64,000 nt of DNA from GWB1-39-12 sp964435575 (GCA_964435575.1 CAYSZS010000001.1:1-64000), one strand, 5' to 3'. Positions 48,761 through 57,856 are shown, numbered from the stretch's first letter. Notes: generated by a model not told the origin, from the sequence alone. Numbers and translations are program-made.

Positions 48761-50068
48761 ATGACTAAACTACAGAAGAAAATTGCAACAGCTATTGCAA
48801 CAGGTGCACTATTGTTTCAGACTGTTATTCCAGTTTTGGCACAAAGCACAACTTTAGTTATTTCTGGAAACGGTGCAGAGACTGATAACGACATCAATCT
48901 TAGTCAGACAACTACAACAACCGTTGTTCAGAATAACGTGGCAAATATAAGTAACAATGTAGACGCCGACGCTGAAACCGGTGAAAATGATCAAAATTAC
49001 AATACAGGTGGACCTGTATCTCTTACTACGGGCGACGCAACAACAGGAGTTGCTATATCAAATACTGCAAACTCAAACGTTGCCGAGGTAAGTGGTTGTT
49101 GCGATGTTGATGTTGATGTAGAGATTAGCGATAACGGTTACAAAAGTGATAACACCGCTAATTTGAAACTGGATAATTCGACTGCTTTATTCCAGAACAA
49201 TTATGCCTACATCAAGAATGAGGTCGACGCCGAATCTGAAACCGGTGAAAATGATCAAAATTACAACACAGGTGGACCTGTTAGCATGGAAACCGGAGAT
49301 GCGGATACCACTGTTCTTATAGCAAATAAAGCCAATTCCAATTGGGCTAAAATCGGCGACGGAAGTGGTGGTGCATCAGTTAGCTTAAAGATTATTGGTA
49401 ATGGTGCAGAAACCGATAACGACATTAATTTGTTGTTCGATCGTTCTTTGTTACTAACCCAGGATAATTACGCTAACATCAAAAATAAAGTAGATGCCGA
49501 TGCTGAAACCGGTGAAAATGATCAAAATTACAACACAGGTGGACCTGTTAGCCTGGAAACAGGCGACGCAACTACCGTAGTTGGAATTGATAATTTGGCT
49601 AACTTCAACTTCGCAGATCTTAATTGCGGTTGTCTTTTGGATGTCGTTGCAAAAATAGCCGGTAACGGCTATAACGCAGATAGCGACATAAGCGCAGCTC
49701 TTTTAGATACTAAAGCTGCTTTCCAAACCAACAGCTACGTTTGCGGATATGGTTACCAATTCCCATGGGGTGGAGGAGGTGATTTATCCTTCCCATGGTA
49801 CGGTTATCAGAAGAAAGCCTGTAATGATGTCGACGCAGAAGCTGAAACCGGTGAAAATGATCAAAATAAAAATACCGGTCACAGTGCTGATCCGTCTATG
49901 GAAACCGGTGACGCTACGACATGGGTCGATATTGAAAACACGGCCAACTCTAACGTTTTGATTGAAGGCGGTTTGGGTTTACCAGAACTTCCAGATTTCG
50001 ATTTCGAATTTGATCTTGGATTCAACTGGCTCCTTTGGTGGGGTCTGTTGTCTGGAAATTCAAGCTAA
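48761..50068 (+). CDS. Secreted repeat protein with TGEND/TGDA repeats (type 1)
   Basis: 435 residues. Signal peptide (IATAIATGALLFQTVIPVLAQ), then about four units of roughly 90 residues. Each unit reads: ISGNGAETDNDINL, an Asn/Gln/Thr-rich stretch, VDADAETGENDQNYNTGG, SLTTGDATT, an Asn-rich stretch (SNTANSNVAEV) and a Cys pair (GCCDVDVD). The Cys pairs are CC, absent in unit 2, CGC, then a diverged loop. Unit 4 holds a longer insert rich in Gly, Tyr and Trp (YGYQFPWGGGGD). Strongly repeated DNA (264 to 334-base step). No membrane anchor at the C-terminus (ends LLWWGLLSGNSS). Likely beta-solenoid or S-layer-like surface protein; inferred. Confidence 0.7.
   Translation: MTKLQKKIATAIATGALLFQTVIPVLAQSTTLVISGNGAETDNDINLSQTTTTTVVQNNVANISNNVDADAETGENDQNYNTGGPVSLTTGDATTGVAISNTANSNVAEVSGCCDVDVDVEISDNGYKSDNTANLKLDNSTALFQNNYAYIKNEVDAESETGENDQNYNTGGPVSMETGDADTTVLIANKANSNWAKIGDGSGGASVSLKIIGNGAETDNDINLLFDRSLLLTQDNYANIKNKVDADAETGENDQNYNTGGPVSLETGDATTVVGIDNLANFNFADLNCGCLLDVVAKIAGNGYNADSDISAALLDTKAAFQTNSYVCGYGYQFPWGGGGDLSFPWYGYQKKACNDVDAEAETGENDQNKNTGHSADPSMETGDATTWVDIENTANSNVLIEGGLGLPELPDFDFEFDLGFNWLLWWGLLSGNSS
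48962..49890 (+). repeat. Coding tandem repeats of the TGENDQN motif
   Basis: GCTGAAACCGGTGAAAATGA (or with TCT for the first codon change) followed by TCAAAATTACAA recurs at about 48970, 49237, 49502 and 49840, near-identical at DNA level, suggesting recent duplication or selection for identity. Confidence 0.8.
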
Positions 50069-50130
50069 GTAGACTTTGGGAACTCGGGGTTGGTCTTCCC
50101 GCACTTCGGAGGACCACCCTGAAGCCCAGA

Positions 50131-50154
50131 GACAGGTACCGTACGGTACCTGTC
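50131..50154. repeat. 24-bp perfect palindrome
   Basis: GACAGGTACCGT followed by its exact reverse complement, in the gap after the first repeat protein; likely terminator or REP-like element. A GGTACC-containing hairpin cluster recurs at 62993-63067. Confidence 0.8.
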
Positions 50155-50356
50155 CAGAGTTACGGATTAAACGGATTTTATACGGGTTTCACAGATTACA
50201 AAATTAACTAATTAACAGATCACAATATATAAAAAATCTGCCCAAATGAAAATTATTTTTGAAAATATAGAAATTAGGCTGATAAACCAAACTAAAGGGA
50301 ATGAATTCGGACAAGATTTGAGATTTTTACGAAAAATAAAAGATAGGCTAGCAAAT

Positions 50357-52657
50357 ATGGTAAGAAGAAAAGTTAAAGTAAAGAAATTACTGGCTACATT
50401 TATGATGGCTTTAGTATTGTTGGTGCAAAATCCGTTAGCTTTGGTAGCACAGGAAGCACCAACCCCTCCCCCATCACCAACCGCACCCGCTGAGCCGACG
50501 CCTCTACCAGATGCTACGGAACTAACTCCGCCGGAAACACAAACTCCTCCAACTGAACCGACCCCGCCGCCTCAACCCACTGCACCGACTGCTCCAACCG
50601 CACCTACTTCGCCGACTGCTCCTTCCTATGAGACGTATGTGACACCTACCCCCATTCCTTTACCGACGACATATTCAAGCTCATCGTCGAACCAGAGTGC
50701 GGGTTCTACGGCATCAACAAGTGGAGATTCAGGGAGCAGTACTACGCTATCCTCTCCGACCTCCGGAGCAGGGAGTCAGAATCAAAACGGACAAGCCGGG
50801 TCAACTACGATAGCAACCGGGGACGCAACGAATGTCGGAAACATTTCAACTACAGCAAACAACAATCTTACGTCATCCCCGCAGGTTTCGGGGTCGGGAA
50901 GCGGAGCTCAGGTGGTCAATTCGGGTAATGGGACAAGCTCGACCAATTCAGGGTCAGTTGGAGTAACAAGCGATACAAATACCATTCAGAATAATTCTGC
51001 CATCGTAGGAAATGATTTGAATCAGGAAACGACAACTGGCGATAATTCAGCCTCTATGAATACTGGAGGAGATAACGTAATAACAACGGGGGATGCAAAT
51101 ACAACTGGAACTATAGTTACCGGTGTGAATACGAATCTTGATGCCGTGACCGTTTATGAATTCAATATTTCTGACGATCATCTGGGTGACTATGTTTTGG
51201 ACCTTGCTAATGCAACCTGTATATCTGGTTGCACTCCCGCTGACGTAACTGTAAAAAATGACGGGAATGGTGAAGGTTCAACTAATACCGGAGATGTCGA
51301 TATTGACCTAACTGATAATACTTTCCAGACAAACGATGCCTTGATAGAAAACAATATGAATTTAATATCAGATACTGGTGACAACAAGACGAGTATGAAT
51401 ACTGGTGGTGATAACACGATAACAACTGGTGATGCAAATGTGTCGGGAAGTGTAGTTAATATGGTTAATACCAATATAGTTGGTAATGTCGTCTATGCGG
51501 TTGTTAACATTTTTGGCGATTTGGTAGGAGACATAATTTTACCTGACGGATCCATACTTGCCTGCTGCGTCGGTTCGGTAACTGCCACAAATGTGGCTAA
51601 TGGATCGGATTCGACTAACACAGTTAATATAGATCAAAGTAGTAGCACAACTTCCTCACAGTTTAATAATGTGGATATTCAAAATAATTTGGTTCTAGAT
51701 GCCACAACAGGAGAAAACGACGTTAACAAAAATACAAACGGTGCATCATCTGTTACAACCGGGGATGCAAACTTGGTTGCACAAGTTCTGAATGTTGCCA
51801 ATACCAATCTTGTCGGAGGCAATTGGTGGCTTGTTCTGGTAAACGAAGCAGGACGCTGGATCGGAAGGATAATCGGCGCAGACGGACAAAATTATGGAGG
51901 GTCCGGAGGGTTTGAATTTATAGTTAGTGAGTCCGGAGAAATAACTGCAGTAAATTCAGGAAACGGAGCGGATTCAACAAACACAGCCAATGTCAGCCAA
52001 AGTACAAATACCACTACCTCGCAGACAAACAATGCCACAATTGTAAACAATGTTAACTTGAGTTCAAATACTGGAGGCAATAATGCTAATATGAATACAG
52101 GTGGTAATAATTCAATAGCAACCGGCGATGCAAACGTCATTGCAAGTATTGTTAACTTTGTAAACAATAATATTACCGGTGGTGGTAAACTCTTCGTGAC
52201 AGTCATTAATGTATTCGGTAGCTGGTTGGGAGATTTTGTTGGGCCAGGACAGACAAAAGAAAATAACGATTCAGGAAATTCTGGAGGTGGCTTGGGGGGA
52301 GTAGGAGGTAATGCTTCACAAGGAGATAGTCAGGAAAGTGGTAGTGCTCAACAAAGTGGGAATTCTGAGGTAAGTAGTTCTTCAATAGCCACCAGTGTTT
52401 TAGGGTTGTTTATAAATAGTACGGGTAATGGTTCGGGAAGTATAAGTTTTGGAAATGACCAAGAGTCAGTCCAGGCAGTAATGGGTGTAAGTGATGATGG
52501 TCAGGGTGGTAATCCAACCGCCGGAAATAAAGTGGTACGCATAAATCTGGCTTGGCTTACACCTCTTATTCCTCTCGGAATATTAGTCTTATTGAGAAAA
52601 AGAAGAAAAGTGACCAAAGTTGGTGCTTCTGCCGGGACAATTAAAGCATATCAGTAG
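50357..52657 (+). CDS. Secreted repeat protein with TGDA repeats and C-terminal anchor (type 2)
   Basis: 766 residues from ATG 50357. Signal peptide (LLATFMMALVLLVQNPLALVAQ), a 90-residue Pro/Thr/Ser linker, then about four long units (110-130 residues) with NSGNG.DSTNT, an Asn-rich stretch, TTGDN..MNTGGDN.ITTGDAN, VNTNI and a hydrophobic end VVNIFGDLVGDII. Cys pairs lie between units (CISGC, ACC). The C-terminus has NPTAGNKVV before a membrane helix (LAWLTPLIPLGILVLL) and a basic tail. The open frame extends to ATG 50246 but that would put 37 charged residues before the signal. Function inferred: surface structure or adhesin. Confidence 0.7.
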   Translation: MVRRKVKVKKLLATFMMALVLLVQNPLALVAQEAPTPPPSPTAPAEPTPLPDATELTPPETQTPPTEPTPPPQPTAPTAPTAPTSPTAPSYETYVTPTPIPLPTTYSSSSSNQSAGSTASTSGDSGSSTTLSSPTSGAGSQNQNGQAGSTTIATGDATNVGNISTTANNNLTSSPQVSGSGSGAQVVNSGNGTSSTNSGSVGVTSDTNTIQNNSAIVGNDLNQETTTGDNSASMNTGGDNVITTGDANTTGTIVTGVNTNLDAVTVYEFNISDDHLGDYVLDLANATCISGCTPADVTVKNDGNGEGSTNTGDVDIDLTDNTFQTNDALIENNMNLISDTGDNKTSMNTGGDNTITTGDANVSGSVVNMVNTNIVGNVVYAVVNIFGDLVGDIILPDGSILACCVGSVTATNVANGSDSTNTVNIDQSSSTTSSQFNNVDIQNNLVLDATTGENDVNKNTNGASSVTTGDANLVAQVLNVANTNLVGGNWWLVLVNEAGRWIGRIIGADGQNYGGSGGFEFIVSESGEITAVNSGNGADSTNTANVSQSTNTTTSQTNNATIVNNVNLSSNTGGNNANMNTGGNNSIATGDANVIASIVNFVNNNITGGGKLFVTVINVFGSWLGDFVGPGQTKENNDSGNSGGGLGGVGGNASQGDSQESGSAQQSGNSEVSSSSIATSVLGLFINSTGNGSGSISFGNDQESVQAVMGVSDDGQGGNPTAGNKVVRINLAWLTPLIPLGILVLLRKRRKVTKVGASAGTIKAYQ

Positions 52658-52678
52658 ACCTTACTGCCCGTTGAGCAA

Positions 52679-53878
52679 ATGCTTACAAAATTAAGACGGG
52701 TTATCGCGATAATATTAGTTTTAACTCTACTTTGGGGTAGGGGAATTTCGTTTGTCAAAGCAGAAGAGTTTGTGATAACCGATAACGGCTCCGGTTCTTC
52801 AAATGAAGTAAATATTACGCAAGAAAGTCAGACGACGATAACACAAACTAATGCCGGCGAGACTTCTAACAGTGTTGATACAAATACAAATACGGGCGGT
52901 AATTCAGTTTCTGAAAATACAAATGGGGATACCTCGATTACAACAGGAGAGGCAGCCAGTCAGGTAGAGATAGAAAATAGTGGAAACACTTCGACTGTAA
53001 ATGTAGGTTGTTGTCCCTCTCCTACAGATGCAACAATTTCGGGAAACGGAAGCGATTCGGCAAATGCTATTAATGTTGCCTCTTCAAATAGTACAACTAT
53101 TACCTCGAATCAGACTGCAGTAGTTATGAATAATATCAACGGAACAGCTTCGACAGGTTCAAATTCGGCTAATTGGAATACTAGCGGAAGCGTATCAATC
53201 ACAACGGGAAATATTTATGCCAGTGTAAACCTCATAAATGATCCGATAAATACGAGTTCCGTTAGTGTAAGGAGCGGCGATCCAACTTTAATAGCGAAAA
53301 TTTCAGGAAACGGCAGTGAATCGATAAACGATATCAATGCTGATTTTACAAATGATCTAAATGTTTATACCAATTTCTCCGCAGATATTAAGAATTATCT
53401 ATTGTGGGACCTGGAAACAGGAGGAAATCAAGCTAATGGAAATTCTGGTGGGAGCGTGACAATAAAAACAGGGGACATTGACTTAGAAGTTTTTATTAAA
53501 AACTTTGTAAATTTAGGTAATGTTGAAGTAGATTGTTGTTTTGATCCTGGAAAACCAAAGGACGAAGAGCCTAAAGAGGAACCGAAAGATGAAGATGGCG
53601 GTAACGGCGGGAATGGCGGCGGCGGCGGTGGGGGCGGCGGCGGCGGAGGAGGAGGACAGATATTACCCGAAGCGGCCGCAACTCAGGCGGGGGGTCCTGG
53701 AATAATTGGTTTATCCGATACTTCAAGTGAAGGTGCTCAAGCTCTATTTTTCTTCATTGCCCTTACCATGATTTCTTTGGGGGGTAAGATAGTTGTTGAT
53801 GAATTATTCCCTCAAAAAAACTTTGCTTCTTTAAAAAAAAGTTTCCGACTAGTAGAGTCTCCGACTCGGAGAGAGTAA
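52679..53878 (+). CDS. Secreted repeat protein with Gly-rich tail and anchor (type 3)
   Basis: 399 residues. Signal peptide (VIAIILVLTLLWGRGISFVKA), three units with ITDNGSGSSNEVNI / ISGNGSDSANAINV / ISGNGSESINDINA openings, NTNTGGNS..TNGDTSITTGEA and Cys pairs (VGCCPSP, VDCCFDP), then a Lys/Glu-rich hinge, a poly-Gly tract of about 14 residues, ILPEAAATQAGG, and a C-terminal membrane helix (ALFFFIALTMISLGGKIVV) with a basic tail. LPEAA sits where a sortase would cut, followed by a helix and positive tail; this is suggestive, not proof. The sortase gene starts 12 bases downstream. Confidence 0.7.
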   Translation: MLTKLRRVIAIILVLTLLWGRGISFVKAEEFVITDNGSGSSNEVNITQESQTTITQTNAGETSNSVDTNTNTGGNSVSENTNGDTSITTGEAASQVEIENSGNTSTVNVGCCPSPTDATISGNGSDSANAINVASSNSTTITSNQTAVVMNNINGTASTGSNSANWNTSGSVSITTGNIYASVNLINDPINTSSVSVRSGDPTLIAKISGNGSESINDINADFTNDLNVYTNFSADIKNYLLWDLETGGNQANGNSGGSVTIKTGDIDLEVFIKNFVNLGNVEVDCCFDPGKPKDEEPKEEPKDEDGGNGGNGGGGGGGGGGGGGGQILPEAAATQAGGPGIIGLSDTSSEGAQALFFFIALTMISLGGKIVVDELFPQKNFASLKKSFRLVESPTRRE

Positions 53879-53890
53879 AATAAGCTTCTT

Positions 53891-54445
53891 ATGAAGAATG
53901 TAACTTCGGTACCTAAGATTACACTGGGTATTTCACTTTTATTTTTGGGCATGTTACTTTTTTTGGGAGGAAAAGTATCGCCAAGTTCTCAAAGCATAAG
54001 TTTTGAGAGCGAACCTGTAAAGGTAGAAAAACTTTCAAGCGATGAAGTTGATGATGCTAAAATTCCCAAAAGAATTATTATTCCACGATTGAGCTTAGAC
54101 TTGGAAGTTAAAAAAGCAGATATTGTCAACGGATATTGGGAGGTGTTTCCCGATACCGCAGCCTGGGGATCGGGATCTGGAATTCCAGGAGAAAAAGGAA
54201 ATCAAATTATATTTGCTCATGCGAGAGAGGGACTCTTTTTACCACTTCAATCAATTAAAGTAGGTGTGAAATTATATATCTTAAGCGATTTGGGATGGTT
54301 CCAATATGAGGTTAGGGAGATAAAAGAAGTATATCCTAATCAGATTGAGGTGATTGCGCCGACCGAAGATGAAACACTCACTCTTTACACCTGTAGCGGG
54401 TTCTCTGACTCAAAAAGGCTAATAGTCATTGCAAAAAGAGTTTAG
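53891..54445 (+). CDS. Sortase
   Basis: 184 residues. One N-terminal membrane helix (LGISLLFLGMLLFLGG), then the sortase barrel: RIIIPRLSLDLEV, His110 in FAHAREG, Cys168 in LTLYTCSGFSDSKRLIVIAK, and Arg176. Catalytic His, Cys and Arg are all present. The TLYTC(S/T) pattern and small size recall class D/E-like enzymes. It links surface proteins by transpeptidation; the three repeat proteins before it are the likely substrates. Its presence beside them defines the locus. Confidence 0.88.
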   Translation: MKNVTSVPKITLGISLLFLGMLLFLGGKVSPSSQSISFESEPVKVEKLSSDEVDDAKIPKRIIIPRLSLDLEVKKADIVNGYWEVFPDTAAWGSGSGIPGEKGNQIIFAHAREGLFLPLQSIKVGVKLYILSDLGWFQYEVREIKEVYPNQIEVIAPTEDETLTLYTCSGFSDSKRLIVIAKRV

Positions 54446-54489
54446 AATTCTCTTGAAAGAGTGCCTTCGAAAGTTTAAGATAAGAGGAA

Positions 54490-55449
54490 ATGAATACTGT
54501 TGCAGTTACGCTATCCCATTTTCTTTTTCCAAGGCATAGTAATAATCACAAGGCAAAACTACTACACTCGACCTCTTTAATGCTCTTGGCTCTTTTTTTG
54601 ATCTTCTATCAGGTAATCTTGCATGCTCTTCCTTTGACTGGTATCAGAATTTTGGGATATGCCGCCAATATTCCTACAAGCGAGGTAATTAATCTGACAA
54701 ATCAAAAAAGGGCCGAAAATGGTGTAGCCAGCCTATCTACGAGTGTGCTTTTAACCGAAGCGGCTAGACTCAAAGGTGAGCATATGCTTGTCAATGATTA
54801 TTGGGCTCATACGGCTCCTGATGGAACTGAACCCTGGACATTTTTTACCGATGTTGGATATAAATATAGGTACGCCGGAGAGAATTTGGCTCGTGACTTC
54901 TCTAATCCCAATTCGGCAATAGAGGCTTGGTTGGCCTCTCCTTCTCATCGGGAAAATATGCTATCAGGTAAATATAAAGAAATAGGCGTTGCTGTTGTTG
55001 AGGGAGATTTAGGAGGAGTGGATACTACAATAATTGTTTCGTTTTTCGGTACAAATATTTCCGATACCACCTCACAGGTTCCTGTAGTTGCTGCTAAACC
55101 CCAAATCGAGGTAACTCCGACGCCGCAATCATTAGCGACATTTACTCCAACCCCGCCGTATCTTGCTGGGGTTGTCACTCCAACCCAAGGCATTGAGAAG
55201 ATAATAACATTGGAAGAACCAGTTCAGGAAAGGGCAGGTAGATATCAAATTCTATTTTCTCCTTTTGAATCCACAAAAGAAGTAGCCGTGGCTACCACGG
55301 TTTTACTTCTTGTTGTGTTAATTATTGACGGAATAATAGTTACCAGGAGAAATATCACAAGAATTGGAGGAAGAACATTTGCTCATATTGCTTTTTTGGG
55401 AATGATTTTGGCCATACTTTTAATTGCGAAAGTGGGAGAAATACTTTAA
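54490..55449 (+). CDS. CAP-domain (SCP-like) membrane-anchored extracellular protein
   Basis: 319 residues. N-terminal membrane helix (SLMLLALFLIFYQVILHAL), a CAP domain (VINLTNQKRAENGVASL, HTAPDGTEPWTFFTDVGY, YAGENLARDF, AWLASPSHRENMLSGKY, EIGVAVVEG), a Pro/Thr linker and two C-terminal membrane helices. CAP proteins act outside the cell, often at cell walls; activity of bacterial members is poorly known. Follows the sortase by 44 bases. Confidence 0.85.
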   Translation: MNTVAVTLSHFLFPRHSNNHKAKLLHSTSLMLLALFLIFYQVILHALPLTGIRILGYAANIPTSEVINLTNQKRAENGVASLSTSVLLTEAARLKGEHMLVNDYWAHTAPDGTEPWTFFTDVGYKYRYAGENLARDFSNPNSAIEAWLASPSHRENMLSGKYKEIGVAVVEGDLGGVDTTIIVSFFGTNISDTTSQVPVVAAKPQIEVTPTPQSLATFTPTPPYLAGVVTPTQGIEKIITLEEPVQERAGRYQILFSPFESTKEVAVATTVLLLVVLIIDGIIVTRRNITRIGGRTFAHIAFLGMILAILLIAKVGEIL

Positions 55450-55459
55450 ATACAATATT

Positions 55460-55720
55460 ATGAGGGAGATTACGCATCACTTACGACATTACCTTCCCCT
55501 TTTGGGCATACTTATTGCGGCAATTTCCGGTTTCATGATTTTCTCATGGGATCGGGTATTTCAATTTGTTGTTGTCGTTGCTGCTAGCCTGGGTTACTTT
55601 GTCTGGGGTTTGGTACATCACCATATTCACAAAGATTTACATCCCAGTGTGGTTGTGGAATACTTTGCAATTGCAATTTTAGGAATTGTAATTGTTTTTA
55701 GTTTACTTTTCAGAGTTTGA
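55460..55720 (+). CDS. Small two-helix membrane protein
   Basis: 86 residues from ATG 55460. Two or three membrane segments (LPLLGILIAAISGFMIFSW, FVVVVAASLGYFVWGLV, AIAILGIVIVFSLLF) with HHHIHKD between. AATATT lies just before the ATG. Function unknown; it follows the CAP gene by 10 bases and overlaps the convergent galU end by 11. Confidence 0.65.
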   Translation: MREITHHLRHYLPLLGILIAAISGFMIFSWDRVFQFVVVVAASLGYFVWGLVHHHIHKDLHPSVVVEYFAIAILGIVIVFSLLFRV

Positions 55721-56603
55721 GGGTTTTCAAAAAGTGAGCGAACTCGCGTCCGATGTCCTTACGCTTAAGCGCAAATTTCACTTGTGTTTGCATGTAGGTT
55801 AGGGGGTCTCCTGTTGTCATCCACTCACCGACTATTGGTTGAGCGATTACCCTTTCTCCTTTTGCTACAAGTCTATTGAGTATATCGATAATCCAAAGTT
55901 CATTTCCCTTTCCCAGAGGCGTTTTTTTTGCCTCACGGATAACATCGTAAGTGAATATAAATCTTCCGAATTGGGCCATATTTGACGGAGCCTCATTGGG
56001 AGGAAGTTTTTCGTGGCCCATCTTCATATCATATTTGTACTTAGCATGTTCTTTGTACTCGATACTTGCGTATTTTCCAATTTGATTCCAGTCTACCTCT
56101 TGTACTGCCAAAACTGCAGAAGGCTTTTCTTTTTCGTAGACATCGATTAACTGCTTGACTACGGGTATTTTTGACAAAGTTAGATCGTCGCCAAACATAT
56201 ATACAAAAGCTTCGTCGTCGTCAATAAGGTGGGAAACTGTTAATAGCGGAGTTCCATTCCCATACGGCAGGTGTTTGTTTTGTCTGACGTAGGCAAAGTT
56301 AGCTATTTCCGGAAGATGTTTTATCTGTTCCAATAAAGCTCTTTTGCCGTTTTTTTCCAAGATGTGCTCGAGCTCGACGTGTGTGTCAAAATGATCTTCC
56401 ATTATGCCGTGGCCTGCTTGGGTTACTATTATTATGTCCTCGATGCCAGAATTAACACACTCGTCGACGACATGATGAATTATAGGCTTATCAATTATAG
56501 GAAACATCTGTTTGGGAACGTTTTTGCTTGCTGGAAGAAAGCGTGTGCCATAACCGGCGACAGCAATCACGGCCTTTTTAATTTTGGGGAAGTTCTTTTT
56601 CAC
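55710..56603 (-). CDS. galU: UTP--glucose-1-phosphate uridylyltransferase
   Basis: 297 residues from GTG 56603. Makes UDP-glucose from UTP and glucose 1-phosphate. KAVIAVAGYGTRFLPASK is the nucleotide-binding loop (GxGTRxLPxxK), PKQMFPIIDKPII follows, DDEAFVYMFGDDLT has the metal Asp, and VQEVDWNQIGKYASI the sugar-binding stretch. A minus-strand TATAAT (56619-56614) lies 10 bases before GTG 56603; the 28 further codons upstream fall in or before the promoter and are rejected. Together with galE it feeds glycan synthesis. Confidence 0.9.
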   Translation of the reverse strand: MKKNFPKIKKAVIAVAGYGTRFLPASKNVPKQMFPIIDKPIIHHVVDECVNSGIEDIIIVTQAGHGIMEDHFDTHVELEHILEKNGKRALLEQIKHLPEIANFAYVRQNKHLPYGNGTPLLTVSHLIDDDEAFVYMFGDDLTLSKIPVVKQLIDVYEKEKPSAVLAVQEVDWNQIGKYASIEYKEHAKYKYDMKMGHEKLPPNEAPSNMAQFGRFIFTYDVIREAKKTPLGKGNELWIIDILNRLVAKGERVIAQPIVGEWMTTGDPLTYMQTQVKFALKRKDIGREFAHFLKTLKL

Positions 56604-56613
56604 AAGTTGTAAA

Positions 56614-56619
56614 ATTATA
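56614..56619 (-). promoter_or_regulatory. -10 box of galU
   Basis: TATAAT on the minus strand, 10 bases before GTG; decides the start. Confidence 0.6.
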
Positions 56620-56708
56620 CCAAATGCGACACGAATATATAAGATTAATTCGAAAGGGCGCATTCGGGCAGCAATTGCCAAAGGCAACTTTTTTCGCTAT
56701 TCGTATGC

Positions 56709-56714
56709 TATAAT
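56709..56714 (+). promoter_or_regulatory. -10 box (leaderless start at 56721)
   Basis: TATAAT with 6 bases before ATG 56721; the TTG at 56715 touches it and is rejected. Confidence 0.65.
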
Positions 56715-56720
56715 TTGAGC

Positions 56721-57224
56721 ATGAATAAGCAAAATGGAGAGTTTCATAGCCCAACTAAGGGAGTAGTGACCAACTCGGACATGGTGTCACTGATATCTTC
56801 GTTTGTAGATGAAGAGCCTCACAGTTTCTATCGATTAGTTATAGGGACTGATAGCCAGACTAGGAAAAGTAACGGCGAAACCGAAATAGATTTTGTGACC
56901 GCTGTAATTGTCCATAGAATAGGAAGAGGAGCACGCTACTTTTGGAGAAAAGAAAAGCGAAATGGCCACCCCCCGGTTTTAAGAGATAAAATTTACACAG
57001 AGACTTTAATGAGCTTACAGACTGCTCAGGTAATTGTTCCTGAAATTAGAAAAGTTGTTTCTCCGGCAAAATACGACTTGGAAATCCACATTGATGTAGG
57101 ACCATTGGGGCCTACAAGAGACATGATTAGAGAGGTTGTCGGAATGGTTAATGGGAATGGTTATGTGGCAAAGACAAAACCGGATTCTTGGGGTGCTTCG
57201 AGTGTGGCAGACAAACACACTTAA
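56721..57224 (+). CDS. YkuK/DUF458 family RNase H-like protein
   Basis: 167 residues. FHSPTKGVVT, YRLVIGTDSQ (first acidic residue of an RNase H-like fold), DFVTAVIVHRIGRGARYFW, LEIHIDVGPLGPTRDMI and VAKTKPDSWGASSVADKHT are the DUF458 signature. The fold predicts nuclease activity on RNA or DNA, but none is established. Transcribed from its own leaderless promoter, divergent from galU, and next to the archease-RtcB pair. Confidence 0.85.
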   Translation: MNKQNGEFHSPTKGVVTNSDMVSLISSFVDEEPHSFYRLVIGTDSQTRKSNGETEIDFVTAVIVHRIGRGARYFWRKEKRNGHPPVLRDKIYTETLMSLQTAQVIVPEIRKVVSPAKYDLEIHIDVGPLGPTRDMIREVVGMVNGNGYVAKTKPDSWGASSVADKHT

Positions 57225-57251
57225 CCAATTTCTATAAAGTTGGAATAACTA

Positions 57252-57279
57252 AATTCCAAATGACAAGTTCCAAACAAAT
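57252..57279 (+). repeat. 14-base tandem pair before the archease gene
   Basis: AATTCCAAATGACA and AGTTCCAAACAAAT are two 14-base units; the AATTCCAAAT core is the same as in the rtcB array at 58875-58901. Confidence 0.7.
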
Positions 57280-57341
57280 TTTAAAAATTTAGATTTAGAA
57301 CTTCATTTGATATTTGATTTTTGAAATTTGGACTTTATCTC

Positions 57342-57776
57342 ATGAAATATAGATTTCTTCCAAATATCGCTACTGCTGATCTTGCTTTTGAAGCCTTCGG
57401 ACGGGACTACAACGAACTTTTTGAAAATGCCGGACTTGCTCTGGAGTCTGCGATGGTTGATTTGATATCCTTAAAGGCTCGGGAAGTCAAGGAAATAAAG
57501 CTAGAAGGCGAAAATTTAGAGGCCCTACTCTCCTCATTTCTAGAAGAGCTTGTATTTATAAAAGATTCGGAACAGCTTTTGTTTAATAATATATTATGCG
57601 ATGTAAAACAGATGGGTGGTGGAAGGTGGAGAGTGGACGCTAAGTTGGGTGGAGAGAAGATTGATAGAAAGAAACACAAATTAGGAGTTGATGTCAAAGC
57701 GGTCACAAAGCACCTTTTCAAAATCGAAGTACGTCCAGACAAGACCTATCATTGCCAAGTTATTTTAGACGTTTAG
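57342..57776 (+). CDS. Archease (RtcB activator)
   Basis: 144 residues from ATG 57342. KYRFLPNIATADLAFEAFG is the N-terminal motif with an invariant Asp, DYNELFENAGLALESAM follows, and HKLGVDVKAVTKHLFKI plus the final YHCQVILDV complete the fold. Archease promotes guanylation of the RNA ligase RtcB and allows repeated turnover; rtcB is the next gene. An ATG-less extension to 57321 is less likely. Confidence 0.88.
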   Translation: MKYRFLPNIATADLAFEAFGRDYNELFENAGLALESAMVDLISLKAREVKEIKLEGENLEALLSSFLEELVFIKDSEQLLFNNILCDVKQMGGGRWRVDAKLGGEKIDRKKHKLGVDVKAVTKHLFKIEVRPDKTYHCQVILDV

Positions 57777-57842
57777 TTAATTCTATATTGCTATGTAGCG
57801 ATGTATCAAATTGAACCTAAAAACCTGACGATTTATTGATGG

Positions 57843-57848
57843 TAAAAT
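57843..57848 (+). promoter_or_regulatory. -10 box of rtcB (leaderless GTG)
   Basis: TAAAAT with 8 bases before the GTG at 57857. Confidence 0.5.
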
Positions 57849-57856
57849 AGATTATT

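Noticed and set aside
48962..49890. Regular repeats that could be taken for a CRISPR array
   Set aside because: The repeats are coding, 264 to 334 bases apart, far longer than CRISPR spacing, and no cas genes are present.
53640..53720. Classical LPXTG sorting signal
   Set aside because: No LPxTG in the three repeat proteins; LPEAA and NPTAG precede membrane helices but cannot be called sorting motifs without comparison.
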